A stretch of DNA of 64,000 nucleotides from Strigops habroptila (taxonomy: Eukaryota; Chordata; Aves; Psittaciformes; Psittacidae). Positions 52,401-62,750 of the stretch are shown one piece after another. The stretch lies in NCBI RefSeq assembly GCF_004027225.2, contig NC_044282.2:58750852-58814851 (forward strand). The letters are read 5' to 3'. Within the stretch, counting starts at the first letter, position 1. Each line of letters begins with the position of its first letter. Both the position numbers and the translations under genes were made by a program. The notes beneath the pieces are model-generated. The model did no database searches and was not told where the DNA came from. It saw only the letters and a list, made by a program, of their open reading frames with translations.

Positions 52401-55400
52401 TGCCCTCCTGATCCTTGCACAGACTGGTATGAAGGGCAGTCACTCCAAATGAGCACTGGTCTGGTTTCCTGCAAGGCAACATTGATCCATATTAACACCC
52501 TTGAAGCCATCTCACCTCTCCCTTTTGCTTTTACTCTGAGTGATGCCATGCCGCTGGATTGAAATATAGCTGCCCTTGAGTCTTCATGAAAGCTTCAGCA
52601 AGCAGGAAATCTTGCTGCCATTAAAGGAATGACTGGAGACATCAGTTATCCACTTTAATTTTTGACTAATATATTCACAGCATTTTAATTGCTTGCAAAT
52701 GCATTTTCTCTGTCCCAGTATGTTGCCTTTCGGCTGTTGTGGTGAGGCAGAATACAAATTTGCACGGAGGAGGAAACCTGGTGGTGGCCATCAGAGAGGT
52801 TAGCTATGTTCAGAGGGAAGAGGAATGGGCAGGTTTTTGCAGGACATCTCTGGTCTTGCATTTGAAGAAACCACCTCCAAAACTCCCCACACCCATTGCA
52901 CGCAGCTACAGTATGTTAACTCCAGTGTCAAATCTTCCTCTCTCCTTTTTTTCCCCCTTGGAAGAGGAAAAAGTAACTTGTACTCTCAAAATAATGATTC
53001 TTAAAGGGAAACAAGGGGTGGGGGGAGAATCTCGCTAAGGTCTCTTTTTGTTTCCCTCTGAGAGTATAGCAGGCTTATTTATTTCCCGACAGGGATTGTC
53101 TCTCTGTGTTTGGATGAGTGGAAAGGTAGGTACACAGAAAGGTTTGCCTGAAAATGAAGGTGGGTAGTGTGTGTGCATGGCAGGGCGAGGAGCGCTACCA
53201 GCTCCCTCCCTCCAACCTGCAGAGGACTGAGCTTCTGCCAGGATTTTCCCTACATGGGAAGTTCGGGAAAGGGATATGGAATGGTGATACCCACGTTGAG
53301 ATTCACCACCTCTGCTAGACAAGAGAGAGGAGCTCAAGGGATGAGGGGAGCAGAAGAAGGAGAAAAATATTTCTGGGGCAGGGTGGGGAAGACAAAGGAC
53401 CTACAACAATAAATCTGCAAATAACAGGCAGGACCAGGTGATGCACAAAAGTGACCCCACAGCTGCTTTTGGTTTAGGTCAGCTGAGTGTCCCCAGAGCT
53501 CGCAGCACCCAAACTCTAGGAACTGGAGAGGACCAAAGGGATGGAAAAGAGTTTTAAGCAAAAAACCTTTGCCGGCTCCTGAAGGAGGACTTCTTGGCTC
53601 CTTCACAGAAAAAAGCATTGCAAAGTATGTACCCTGCTCCAAGAATGTCCTGACACTGCTGATCCCAGCTGCCTGTGGTGGCTTGAACAGTTCTTTAGTC
53701 TCACTCAGACACAAGAAACTTCAGGAAAAGTCATCAGAAATTTAGGTCCAGTAAAGACCAAGTTTTGGTGACTCTCAGCAGAAGGCTCTTTATTAGGAAA
53801 TAACATAAACAATTATTGGGCAACCACCAAAATTCAGGAGCTAAGGCAGGAAGGAGAAAAGGAAAGGAAAAAGTGTTATTTCAGGCTCCTAAATGCTGGG
53901 AAACGTCTGTAAGTCAAACACGAGGTGAGAGAGCTCTGTGAGGCCAGAGAGCTGCCCTCCTGCAGCAGCCAGATGCCGAGCCCAGACTCTGCCCCTGCAG
54001 CACCAGCCACTTTGCACACTTCAGTGAACTACCACGGAAACTGAGATGATCCCAGGGAGGGAGCTTTTATTTTCTTGGTTTTTTCCCCCACACCCCCACC
54101 CTTTCCAGCAGCCCAGTCGGCTTTTTCTTAGACCCCTTCAAAAAAATAACAATAATAAAAAAATAAAATTAAATAAGAGAGACCCCCAAAGCCCCTCTCT
54201 GTAGTTTAGGAACAGAAGCAAACTTTAAACGGGATTGACAACGTGCCCAGCCACAATAATACTCAATGCAAAGTCTGTCCCCTCTGACCATTAGCTCATG
54301 GCACTGGTTGGAAAACCAGAAAACTCCCAATTAACTTTCCTGAAAGATTTTCTTTGCGAGCAATTAATAAGCGTTTTGCAGTTTATTAATTGGGCTGGGG
54401 GGGGTAAAATCTCAAACGGTCTATATGATTTTTTTAGGGTCTGTAAGCAAAGCTAACAGATGGAACTGACCAGTAACGTGCATCTGGCAAGCCGGGTTTC
54501 TTATCAACTTTCTTCCAAACAACCCCGTTTTGGTGGCTTTGTTGTTGTTTGAAGCTCCGAGCTGTCTGGTGCTGTGGCTGTGGGTCTGCCTGGACGGCGT
54601 GGGGAGGGAGGATGGAGAGGCAGGGGTCGGAAAGAGGGGAGAGCTCTCCCAGGACGGGTCTTCTGCAGCGGGGTTATCTCCTGGAAGCTTGGGAAGCGAT
54701 GGGGAAGGTATCGACCCCTCACCCTGAGTATCCACGGGGGTGATAACGGCACCCACAGGACTCAAAAGAAGGGAATCTGCACTCAAATCCTTTCCCCGCC
54801 TCTCCCACACTTGTAATTATCTGGGGAAAAAAAAGGGCGGGGAGGTGGGGGAAGAGGTAGACGGACAAAGTGTCCCGTGGGGGTGACTCTGGGGCGCCCG
54901 GTCCTGCCCTCTCGTCGCGGGTGCCCCGTTCATGCGCGGAGCTGGGCTTACTTGAGGTCGACGAAAATAACCCCTCCAAAAAAAAAGCCAAAACCAAGAC
55001 CCAGACGAGACTAATATAACACTGGGCAAATGACCGACTGGGGGAAATCCGTCAGGCTAGGAGGTGCGGTGAACTGGCTGGGGGAGAGGGGTGCCTTCCA
55101 CCTCACAGATAAGGGACACGTCCCCCTCTGTCAGGAGGTGGGGCTCAAGGTGTGCGAACTTGGTTTTGTCAGGTGTAAGCCGTCCTGCTGACGCTGGTTT
55201 GGCTGCACGCACGGTGCTCGCTGGCTTCAACGAGGCGTTGGGAAGAGTGGAGTCTGCCCATTTCTATGTGTTGTGGGGTTGGGTTTTTTATTATTCTCTC
55301 AACTACCAAAATCTTGAGGAGTCCAAATCAAATTGGAACTTGGAAGAGTTCCTAGAATTTTCACAAACATGTATTGGGGAGAAATATTTTTATTTCATTA

Positions 55401-55424
55401 ATATTTGAATTGTAGGAAATCTCG
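49483..55424. other. Intergenic flank of TFAP2D, no gene seen
   Basis: GC content rises gradually. Long open frames on both strands (for example 51618-52328 on the minus strand) lack any recognisable domain. No CR1 was seen here. Conserved regulatory elements of TFAP2D could lie in this stretch but cannot be identified without alignment. Confidence 0.6.
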
Positions 55425-55860
55425 CCTCCCTTTCCTCTTTCTTTTCTCTTTTTCTTCCTTCCTTCTTTCCTCCATTCCTCTCTCCCTCCTTTCCTTCCTT
55501 CCTTCCTCTTCCTCTTTTCCTTCCCTTTCCCCTTTTCCTTCACTTTCCCCTTCTCCTTACCATTTCCTACTTCCTTCCTCCTTTTCCTTTTGCTTCCTCC
55601 CTCCCTTTCCTCCTCCCTTTCTCCTTTCCCTCTTTCTTCCTCCTTCCCTTTCCTCCTTCCTTCCTCTTTCCTCCTTTTCCTTTTTCTTTTCCTTCTTTCC
55701 TTCCTCCCTTTCCTCCTTCCTTCTGCTTTCCTCTTTCCTTCCGCTTTCTTCCTTTTCCTTTTCCTTTTCCTTTTCCTTTTCCTTTTCCTTTTCCTTTTCC
55801 TTTTCCTTTTCCTTTTTCCTTTTTCCTTTCCCTTCTTCCCTTCCCCTTTCTCCCTTACTT
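55425..55860. repeat. Long polypyrimidine (CCTT/TTTTCC) tract
   Basis: About 430 bp of almost pure C+T on the + strand, built from interrupted CCTT, CTTT and CCCTT units. A perfect TTTTCC hexamer run of about ten copies lies at 55751-55812. The opposite strand is homopurine. Such mirror-like tracts can form triplex (H-DNA) structures. It ends where the CpG-rich block begins. Confidence 0.93.
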
Positions 55861-56490
55861 CCCGCTCCGGGCAGGAAGGGCCGGGGCTCTAGGGCAGCGC
55901 AGGCGCTGGGGAGGGGCCGTTCCCCCCCGCCCTGCCCCGCTGCTCCCAAGGCGGTTCCGCTCCCGCCGCGCGCCTTTGTCCGCCCGTGAGGAAGCGGCTG
56001 AGCGGCAGCTCCCGGCCGCGGCCCCGGGAGACACCGGTGAACCCTCTCAAACCCGGACCTGGTCGGGGGGAAGGAGATGGAGAGGGGGGAAGAGCCTCCC
56101 GCCTCTTCGCCTGCGGCTCGTTATTAAGACACCTTCGCAGCTTAAACGCTTAAAAGCGACCCAAATTAAACGTCAATTAAAAGCGAGTTACACCCTTTCC
56201 TATCTCCAGGCTGCTCGGCTGGGCAAGCCAGCCATCAGCAGAGCCACGCTGCCGGGAAATGCCATCATCTGGGCTGACATCGTCCCGGGGGACGTAGGGA
56301 CCCCCCGGCCGGAGCCCCCCGTCACCTCAGGGGCTGGAGAGCCAGGAGTGGGGGGGCAGAGGGACCGGGGTGGGCAGAGAGGGCTTATCCCCGGGTGGGT
56401 GACACCTCGGATCGGTGTCCCCAAAGAAATGAATACAGAAACAACGTACCCCTCCAGCTTCGCACGCCAGGGCTGCGCAGCCCCCCTGCG
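55858..56490. promoter_or_regulatory. CpG-island-like block upstream of TFAP2D
   Basis: Sharp change from AT-rich or polypyrimidine DNA to GC-rich sequence with dense CpG, especially 55860-56110. It lies about 1.1-1.7 kb before the TFAP2D start codon. Birds commonly have CpG islands at promoters of developmental transcription factors, so this may be the TFAP2D promoter island or a first non-coding exon. No TATA box or defined transcription start can be assigned. A 189-codon open frame (55976-56545) inside it looks like a by-product of GC-rich composition. Confidence 0.6.
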
Positions 56491-57450
56491 CTTCCACCAT
56501 ACATCGGCACTTGGAAATGTCGAAACAGCTACCAGTGGTCCTTAGCTCATACATCCCCTTCCCTATTTTCCTTTCTCATTTTACAGATGTAATTCTATAG
56601 ATCTATATGTATTTTCTGTATAGTTCCATATGTCACTGCAGTGATACTTTGTGGTCTCACCCTAGTTTTATGTTTGAAAAAGCTATTTAAAGAAGCCTGT
56701 AAGATAGCATATTAGGAAGCTTTAAAGGCAGGTTGGAGTGTGGGGTGGACTTAAATTCGATGTAAATGCAAGGGTAAAAAAAAAAAAAAAATCAAAACCC
56801 AAAACAAACCACATCGTTTTCATTTAGAAAAAAAAAAAATACAGTTAAACAGACACACATACAAATGTGCAATCTTAGATTCTGGTCAGTATTTAAAAGC
56901 AGTATAATCAACAGGAAGGAGCACTTACCTATTGAAAAGGATGGTTTAATGATATATATTAATGTATATTAGCTTTATGTCTTCCCAATAAAATGTACAC
57001 AAAATACCCCCTTCGATCAGATTAGCTCCCATATTAGCCTGGGTAAGAAAAAGCATTCTAAAGAGTGGAGGAAAAAATGTATAAAAATGTTGAAAGAACC
57101 TACAGTTCCTTATTAGGCGAAGATACAATATTTATTCCTTGTCTCCTGGGATGAAGCTCCTCTATCTATTGTCCTCCCAGTTCTCAGTGCTGATGCTTAA
57201 TTTTCAAAACTTCTATATTACCAAGGGACCTACGACATCAGCCAAAGAAATACCCAGCAAGTACAAAATCTGATCCAGGGAGCAGCTTTTGTGCAGAGGG
57301 AAAATTTTGTTCCTACAGGTTTTTAAGGAGGTGCATGGAAAAGCGAGAGATCTGGTCTATGCAGATACATTGCAAATTCTCTCTCTCTGTAGAGATTTTT
57401 TCTAAAAAAAATTTGGGGAAATACACGAACTTTGGATTTTTCAAGTTTTT

Positions 57451-57452
<2 letters not shown>

Positions 57453-57483
<31 letters not shown>
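57453..57483. repeat. T(31) homopolymer in presumed TFAP2D 5' UTR
   Basis: Uninterrupted run of 31 T on the + strand, followed by a second run of 18 T at 57530-57547, just before the start codon at 57562. The runs are likely length-polymorphic and may be sequencing-error prone. Confidence 0.9.
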
Positions 57484-57484
<1 letters not shown>

Positions 57485-57561
57485 TTTGGAGAGGGGAATT
57501 TTATCCAGAGGGTTTGTGGGGTTTTTTCCTTTTTTTTTTTTTTTTTTCGGAGAACCAAAAA

Positions 57562-57600
57562 ATGTCAACTACCTTTCCAGGTCTCGTCCACGATGCAGAG
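57562..57600 (+). CDS. TFAP2D: TFAP2D coding exon 1 (residues 1-13)
   Basis: First coding exon of transcription factor AP-2 delta, a sequence-specific nuclear activator of the AP-2 family that acts as a dimer in developing neural tissue. The 13 codons read MSTTFPGLVHDAE, which I recognise as the AP-2 delta N terminus. The exon ends in GAG followed by a GTATTT donor, and its phase (0) matches exon 2. The ATG has A at -3 but T at +4, so the start context is only moderate. It lies 14 bases after an 18-base T run (57530-57547), and a 31-base T run sits further up (57453-57483). The 5' UTR boundary and the transcription start cannot be seen. The donor is followed almost at once by a GT-rich repeat. 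The short first coding exon fits the AP-2 gene layout. Confidence is high because exons 2 and 3 follow in phase. Confidence 0.93.
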
Positions 57601-58519
57601 GTATTTTGTGTGTGTGAGTGTGTGCGGATGTGTGTGTGTGTGCGCGTGTGTGGATGTGTGTGCGCGCGTGTGTGCATATGTGTCTGTGGATGTGCCTGTG
57701 TGGTTGTTTCCATCTTTTTTTTTTTTAAATCCATATTGGACCGTTACATTTAATTATAATCCGGCTTCAGAGATAACTTAAAGAAGTATAGAGAGAAAAT
57801 TCGTTATGACATCTGTCGCCAGAAAGGGCAACTCATTACCACGTTAAAACCGTTGCCAGAACGAAAATCAGAATAATACCCCTAATAATATAATGAAGTG
57901 GAGAGAAATCACCACCAGCTCGCCAGGAATGAGGAGTTCTCACTAAAAAGCAGGACTCTCTTTCGAAACGCAGGAAAGGGGGGGGAGAATTTTGGATCTG
58001 ATTCGTTATTTTAAAAAGAAAGAAAAATAGGGGTTCAAAAAAAAAAAAAAAGAAGGGAAGGAAGGAAGAAAGGAACAAGCAGGAGGCAAAGCTTTCTCAA
58101 TGTGTAACGCTGTAACATAGGGACGGGACTTGTGTGTGTTCTCGGTAGTTTCCTCTGTTTGATGACTTTTTTTGTGTGTCAGCCCCAGATATTACAGCTG
58201 TGATCAGGAGGTGGATGGATAGACGGATGGCTGGACAGACAGATAAATAGAGAGGGGTTTTTTTTATTTCAGTGCCTGGATTCCTTTCGCTTGACGGTAT
58301 TAAGGGCAGGCTGGGCTATTTATGATTTTTTGAACAGACCTTTATGGCACCAGCCCAAGGTAGGAAAGGCTCTTTTGTTGCTGGGGTTGCCGCTCGCAGG
58401 CTGAGAGGCTTCTGCAGGGGGAGAAGCTATGCAGGACAGCGTGCTTGGAAGACCCGTACGCGGGGGTTTCAATGACAAACATCCAGTTTTGGGGTCTTCT
58501 TTTCACTTCTTCCTTTCAG
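57601..58519 (+). other. TFAP2D: TFAP2D intron 1 (919 bp)
   Basis: Intron between coding exons 1 and 2. It opens with a GT-rich dinucleotide tract (to about 57705), contains a 12-base T run near 57715, an A-rich and GGAA-rich patch around 58030-58075, and ends in a pyrimidine-rich acceptor. No coding potential or known repeat family is recognised. Confidence 0.85.
57606..57705. repeat. GT-rich dinucleotide microsatellite next to TFAP2D exon 1 donor
   Basis: Roughly 100 bp of GT repeats interrupted by GC, GG and GA steps, beginning five bases after the exon 1 donor GT. It supplies many additional GT dinucleotides just downstream of the splice site. Confidence 0.9.
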
Positions 58520-59017
58520 ATACGTCATGATGGATCAAACAGTTACCGTTTGATGCAGCTTGGATGCCTGGAGTCTGTGGCCAACTCGACCGTCGCCTAC
58601 TCCTCATCATCTCCTCTCACTTACTCCACCACGGGCACCGAGTTCGCCTCCCCGTACTTCTCCACTAACCACCAGTACACCCCACTGCACCACCAGTCCT
58701 TCCACTACGAGTTCCAACACAGCCACCCGGCAGTCAACCCCGACGCTTACTCCTTGAACTCTCTCCATCACTCCCAGCAATACTACCAGCAGATCCACCA
58801 TGGGGAACCCACTGATTTCATCAACCTGCACAATGCGCGGGCGCTCAAGTCCTCTTGCTTGGACGAGCAGAGGAGAGAGCTGGGGTGCTTAGATGCTTAC
58901 CGCCGCCACGACCTGTCTCTTATGAGCCATGGATCCCAATATGGGATGCATCCAGATCAAAGACTCCTGCCAGGACCAAGCCTCGGGCTTGCAGCCTCGG
59001 GAGCAGACGATTTGCAG
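58520..59017 (+). CDS. TFAP2D: TFAP2D coding exon 2 (residues 14-179), N-terminal activation region
   Basis: Large second coding exon, 498 nt or 166 codons, phase 0 at both ends. It is preceded by a TTCCTTTCAG acceptor and followed by a GTAAAT donor. It encodes the N-terminal region of AP-2 delta. This is rich in Ser/Thr/Tyr near its start and in His/Gln/Tyr through the middle (several HH and QQYY groups), followed by a conserved segment around [19 protein letters not shown]. No PPxY (PY) motif is visible, which fits AP-2 delta: the other AP-2 paralogues carry that motif in the activation domain. The open frame extends 5' to 58445 and 3' to 59176, but both extensions are intronic and do not resemble the family. 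The helix-span-helix and basic regions are encoded by later exons outside the window. Confidence 0.96.
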
Positions 59018-60298
59018 GTAAATAGCATGCGATCTCCTTTCGAGGCACCTTCTTCTCCCCTCCCCCTGCCCTGGTCCCCCCCTCACCCTCCCCGTTTTCC
59101 TCTGCTCAGAATAGCTCATACAAAGGAGGGAAGATTCAGCCAAAACCAGACCCGGAGCCCGGCTCCACCAGGATAGTAGCAACAAAAAATATGTGGGGAA
59201 AAAAGGCAAGTTGTCTTTCTTGGCCCCCCCAAAAAACCCCAAAAACACAAAAAAAACCAAACCCAAGCAAACAAAAAATCCAAACAAAAAACCCAACCCA
59301 AACAACTCGTAAGACAAAAAACTCGCGCCTGATTTCCCCTCATGGATCGTGTCTCCGTTGTGGCTGAGACCGTGGGACTCACCCGAAGGTCTTGGGATGC
59401 GTGTGCCATCCCTCACCAAGTCCCACAGCAACCAAAATCCCAACCAAACCCAAGTCAACCCAAACCCAATCCATCTTCTTGCTTTTCCTAAACTTTTCCT
59501 TTCTTTCGGCTGCTTAAACAGCTCGCCCCGACAGAGCAGATAAATGTGTTAAGGAAGGGAGGGAGTAGGAAAAAGAGGGAAGAAGGAAAAAAAAAAAGGC
59601 AGGGCAAAGAAATAAATCTGTTTTCCGACATACACACAAAGGCAAACCTTCTGCTGGACTCCGAGGCATGAGGCAGGGAAGAAACAAACGGGAGTAAACG
59701 TTCGTCAGAAATATTCAGTATGATAAAAATCCCTGGCGATATCCGATCTAGATGTTAATAGGGAGAGAGGTACAAGCAGATAACGCTGAATTCATCTATC
59801 TGAGTGTCTAATCAGTCATCTGTTCACCCCTAACCGGCATCTGGATCCACTAAAAAAATATAATCTATTTCTATGTATCAAAACCTCGGCTTTATCCGCT
59901 CAGAAATCCTTTTCCCTGCAATAAAAATTCACCTCCGGTAAATTAAGCTGGTTGCTTAAATGAAATTTGTTTCCGAAATTGCAAAGAACGCCCTCCTGTA
60001 TCTAACACGCATTACGGGAAGTCCCGCAAATCAGAAGCAAACCTTCCTTCTCCCGACGAGCTGAGGAGCTAAAGGCTTCCCTTCCCGCTAGCGGGGAGAG
60101 GCTAGCGGGACCGTATTTACTGTACTTACTTTTCCCCCAAATCTCGCTCCCGGTCTTATAAAGCTCCCTATGTTGGTCTTTCCAAATAAACTTAGCGGTC
60201 AAAGGCTTGTAGAAAAAAAAAAAACAAAAACAAAAACCCCCGAAGTTTGTAAAACTAAGAAGGTTTATTTTCTGAAGTTAAACACATACACACAAAAC

Positions 60299-60363
60299 AA
60301 AAAAAAAAAAAAAAAAAAAAAAAAGGAAAAGGAAAAGAAAAAGAAAAAGAAAAAGAAAAAAAA
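60299..60363. repeat. A-rich tract in TFAP2D intron 2
   Basis: About 25 A followed by GGAAAA and GAAAAA units. Confidence 0.9.
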
Positions 60364-62271
60364 TCTATTTATATCGGAGAAAATAAATCTCCCCCCCCAC
60401 CCCCTTTATTTTTTTAAGAAGGAAAGTAACCCAACAACCCAGCAACAAAGAACGTTATCTTTTCTATCCCTGAGGAGGAAACCTTAACTATTTAAACCTA
60501 GCTGTCTCCGTTAGAATTCACTATACCATTTTATCCTCTCTGGCCATTTTTTGTTTACATTTTTCACAAGGATCTCCTTATGCTACCCCCCTCAAAAAAA
60601 AAAAAAAAAAAAATCTGCCATTCATTGCTCAGCCCAACTAAAACCTATTTACTCCTTTTTATAACCACGTCTGCTGCTGATTTTTTTGTATCTGTACAAA
60701 TTTTTTTTGTTTGGCAGGCACAAAGCCTTGTATTTTTCAAAAGAGGGGATTAGGAACGTTTGCAAGACAGCAGACAATGCCTAAATCCCGGGCAGAAAAC
60801 CACCATAGTTTATCCAATTTTCGACTTAGTGCCATTCAACTGGTCATTTATGCAATGTCATCCGACCAAACAACATGTTTTCCTTTAAGAAAAAAAAAAA
60901 AAAAAAAAAAGAGGTTGATTAAGCTACTAGAGGCATATTCCTTCTTTATTTATTTAAAAAAGAAAGAAATCAACAGCTTTTATTTGGAAAATATTAATTT
61001 TTCGATCACACTTTATTCGAAAGTGAAAGACTTGATTCTTTGTATCTCATCTTTGCTTTATTTTCCCTCCTCCCTCTTTCTCCAAGCAGAAGAAGGAGTG
61101 TACTGAGGAATCGAAAAGACTGAGCAGTGAGAAATTGAAAGTATTCATATTTGTCGTTCTGATTTAGATGATTCCGAACAAGCTTGGACTCTTGCGAATA
61201 TCACCTTGTGCTTAGAGGGAAGCGTTTTGGTGGCGAACAGAAACAGGACTGTCAACAAACACTTTTAAACCCAAATTGCGGTCTACCCCTTCCCCTTAGT
61301 CTTTCTTTTTAAAACGTTCATCAGCATATGCCTCATTTCAAATGCAACAAATGTAAATATACTTTTCCCTGCACAGAATTTTAAGTGAATGTCCAATAGT
61401 TTCGAGGGCGGTTTAAGTCAGCCTAACAGATGCAAACAGTCTTGGAGCTAGAGTGGCATCTTTCAGTGCCCTAAAAAGATTTTCCATGGGCAACAAAGAA
61501 AACTGTCACACCTTTTCCCATCACGGCTTTAATTTATGCTCAGTCGCCAAGTTTTTTTCATATTGATTTCATAATCACTTTAAGGCAGAACACTTAAAAT
61601 AAAAAAGAGCCTTGAAAAGGAAGGTCTTACAGGGCCAGGGCCAATATGGTGAAAGTAGGGGAGAGAGCCAGGACTGTAAAGATTGTTTTGTAAAGTGGGG
61701 TTTTTATTATGCACCGACTCTCTCCGCATTTACTTAACTCTTCACGGGCTGTTGAATAGGTTAACACCCTTAAAGGCCTCTTTCATGTCCAATACCTCGT
61801 TTGTTTGTAGAGGAAAATGCGTCTTTAGCACATTTCCACTGGGCAAAGATTTAGGTTTGGTTTGTTGTGTTTTCTTAACCCCAACATAAGGAAAAACCCA
61901 AAGAAAACCCAACCCTTTCAAGTCTTTTATCATTTCAATAAAAATATTTATTAAGGAGGGCGAAGATCCCCAGATAATCAGACTTGTAACAGGAGAATAA
62001 AGAAGTGAGATCTCTTCGGATGTGCACCAGAAGCCTCGGGCAGGTTTTTGGATGGTTCTTCACCCCACTCTCACACATGGGTGCCTCCGTGCGTGTGTGC
62101 ACAGATGAATATTCACCCCCACCTATGTGCCGACACACTCATTGTTACAACACCGTTACGACTCTGTGTAGCCGGCAAAGCCCAGTAGGTCCTCTGTTGT
62201 TTGTGTTCTTTGTCTACTTCTGTGCGCACTTTGTAAATTGGTGTCTACGTGTCACGAAACAGTTATATGAA

Positions 62272-62307
62272 TTTAGCTGCATGTATATATATAAATATAC
62301 AGCTAAA
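62272..62307. repeat. Short inverted repeat in TFAP2D intron 2
   Basis: TTTAGCTG and CAGCTAAA flank an AT-alternating centre, giving a 36-nt potential hairpin. Confidence 0.8.
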
Positions 62308-62689
62308 CAGACAGAAATAATATGTAAAAGTGTACTTTTACCTTTGTGTGTGGAACTGTAGAGCGGGAACACACTTTCCTCAGAAGGACTTTTTTGTCTC
62401 TCTATCCTGCCACGGAACTGTGACTCTAAGTCCCCAGTTCAGGAGAAACTCGTATTTAAATGGCAATGGAAGTGCTAATTCTTCCATATTTCGGGGATTA
62501 TGGGCAGGCTGCAGGATGGCGGTGGGATACCCCCGGGGCATTTGAGGTCCATGAGAGTAACTGTGGTTTTCCACCTCACCTTAACTATTGTTCCTGAGGG
62601 AATAGTGTAACAAAGCAAAAACTGTAATTTTTCGGTGGGTTCTGATTTCTTTCTTTCCTTTCTCTCTTTTTTCTCCCTCATTACTTAAG

Positions 62690-62750
62690 AGCTCAGTGGA
62701 GGCCCAGTGTGGACTTGTACTGAACGGGCAAGGAGGTGTGATAAGAAGAG
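62690..62750 (+). CDS. TFAP2D: TFAP2D coding exon 3 (residues 180-199 plus first base of codon 200)
   Basis: Short internal exon of 61 nt. It follows a pyrimidine-rich stretch ending in TTACTTAAG and is followed by a GTAAGAGG donor. Translated in phase 0 it begins [16 protein letters not shown] and ends VIRR plus one base of a Gly codon. This matches the segment that joins the activation region to the conserved C-terminal half in AP-2 delta. As I recall the mammalian protein, the first residue here is Gly rather than Ser. The exon is too short for ORF finding and was located from the expected protein and splice phases. The distance from exon 2 is about 3.7 kb. Confidence 0.93.

Larger units (their letters stand above)
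59018..62689 (+). other. TFAP2D: TFAP2D intron 2 (about 3.7 kb)
   Basis: Intron between exons 2 and 3. The first part (about 59220-59480) is strikingly C/A-rich on the + strand, with CCAAAC/CCCAA-type low complexity. Poly(A) tracts follow at about 60211-60240, 60299-60363, 60593-60613 and 60890-60910. A 36-nt inverted repeat lies at 62272-62307. No CR1 or LTR sequence is seen here, in contrast to the upstream desert, which is typical of introns of developmental regulators. No gene is seen inside it. Confidence 0.85.

Noticed and set aside
55557..55949. Lys/Glu-repeat open frames across 55.4-55.95 kb and 48.0-48.2 kb
   Set aside because: They are direct translations of purine/pyrimidine microsatellites.
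55976..56545. 189-codon open frame in the CpG-rich block
   Set aside because: GC-rich DNA is poor in stops. The translation has no family resemblance and overlaps equally open frames on the other strand.
57335..57781. Upstream frame overlapping the TFAP2D start
   Set aside because: Depends on homopolymer length and an unknown transcription start. It encodes poly-Phe and is not a believable product.
58445..58519. In-frame extension of TFAP2D exon 2 with its own start codon
   Set aside because: A strong acceptor at 58519 and the matching exon 1 peptide make this intronic. An alternative first exon is possible but unsupported.
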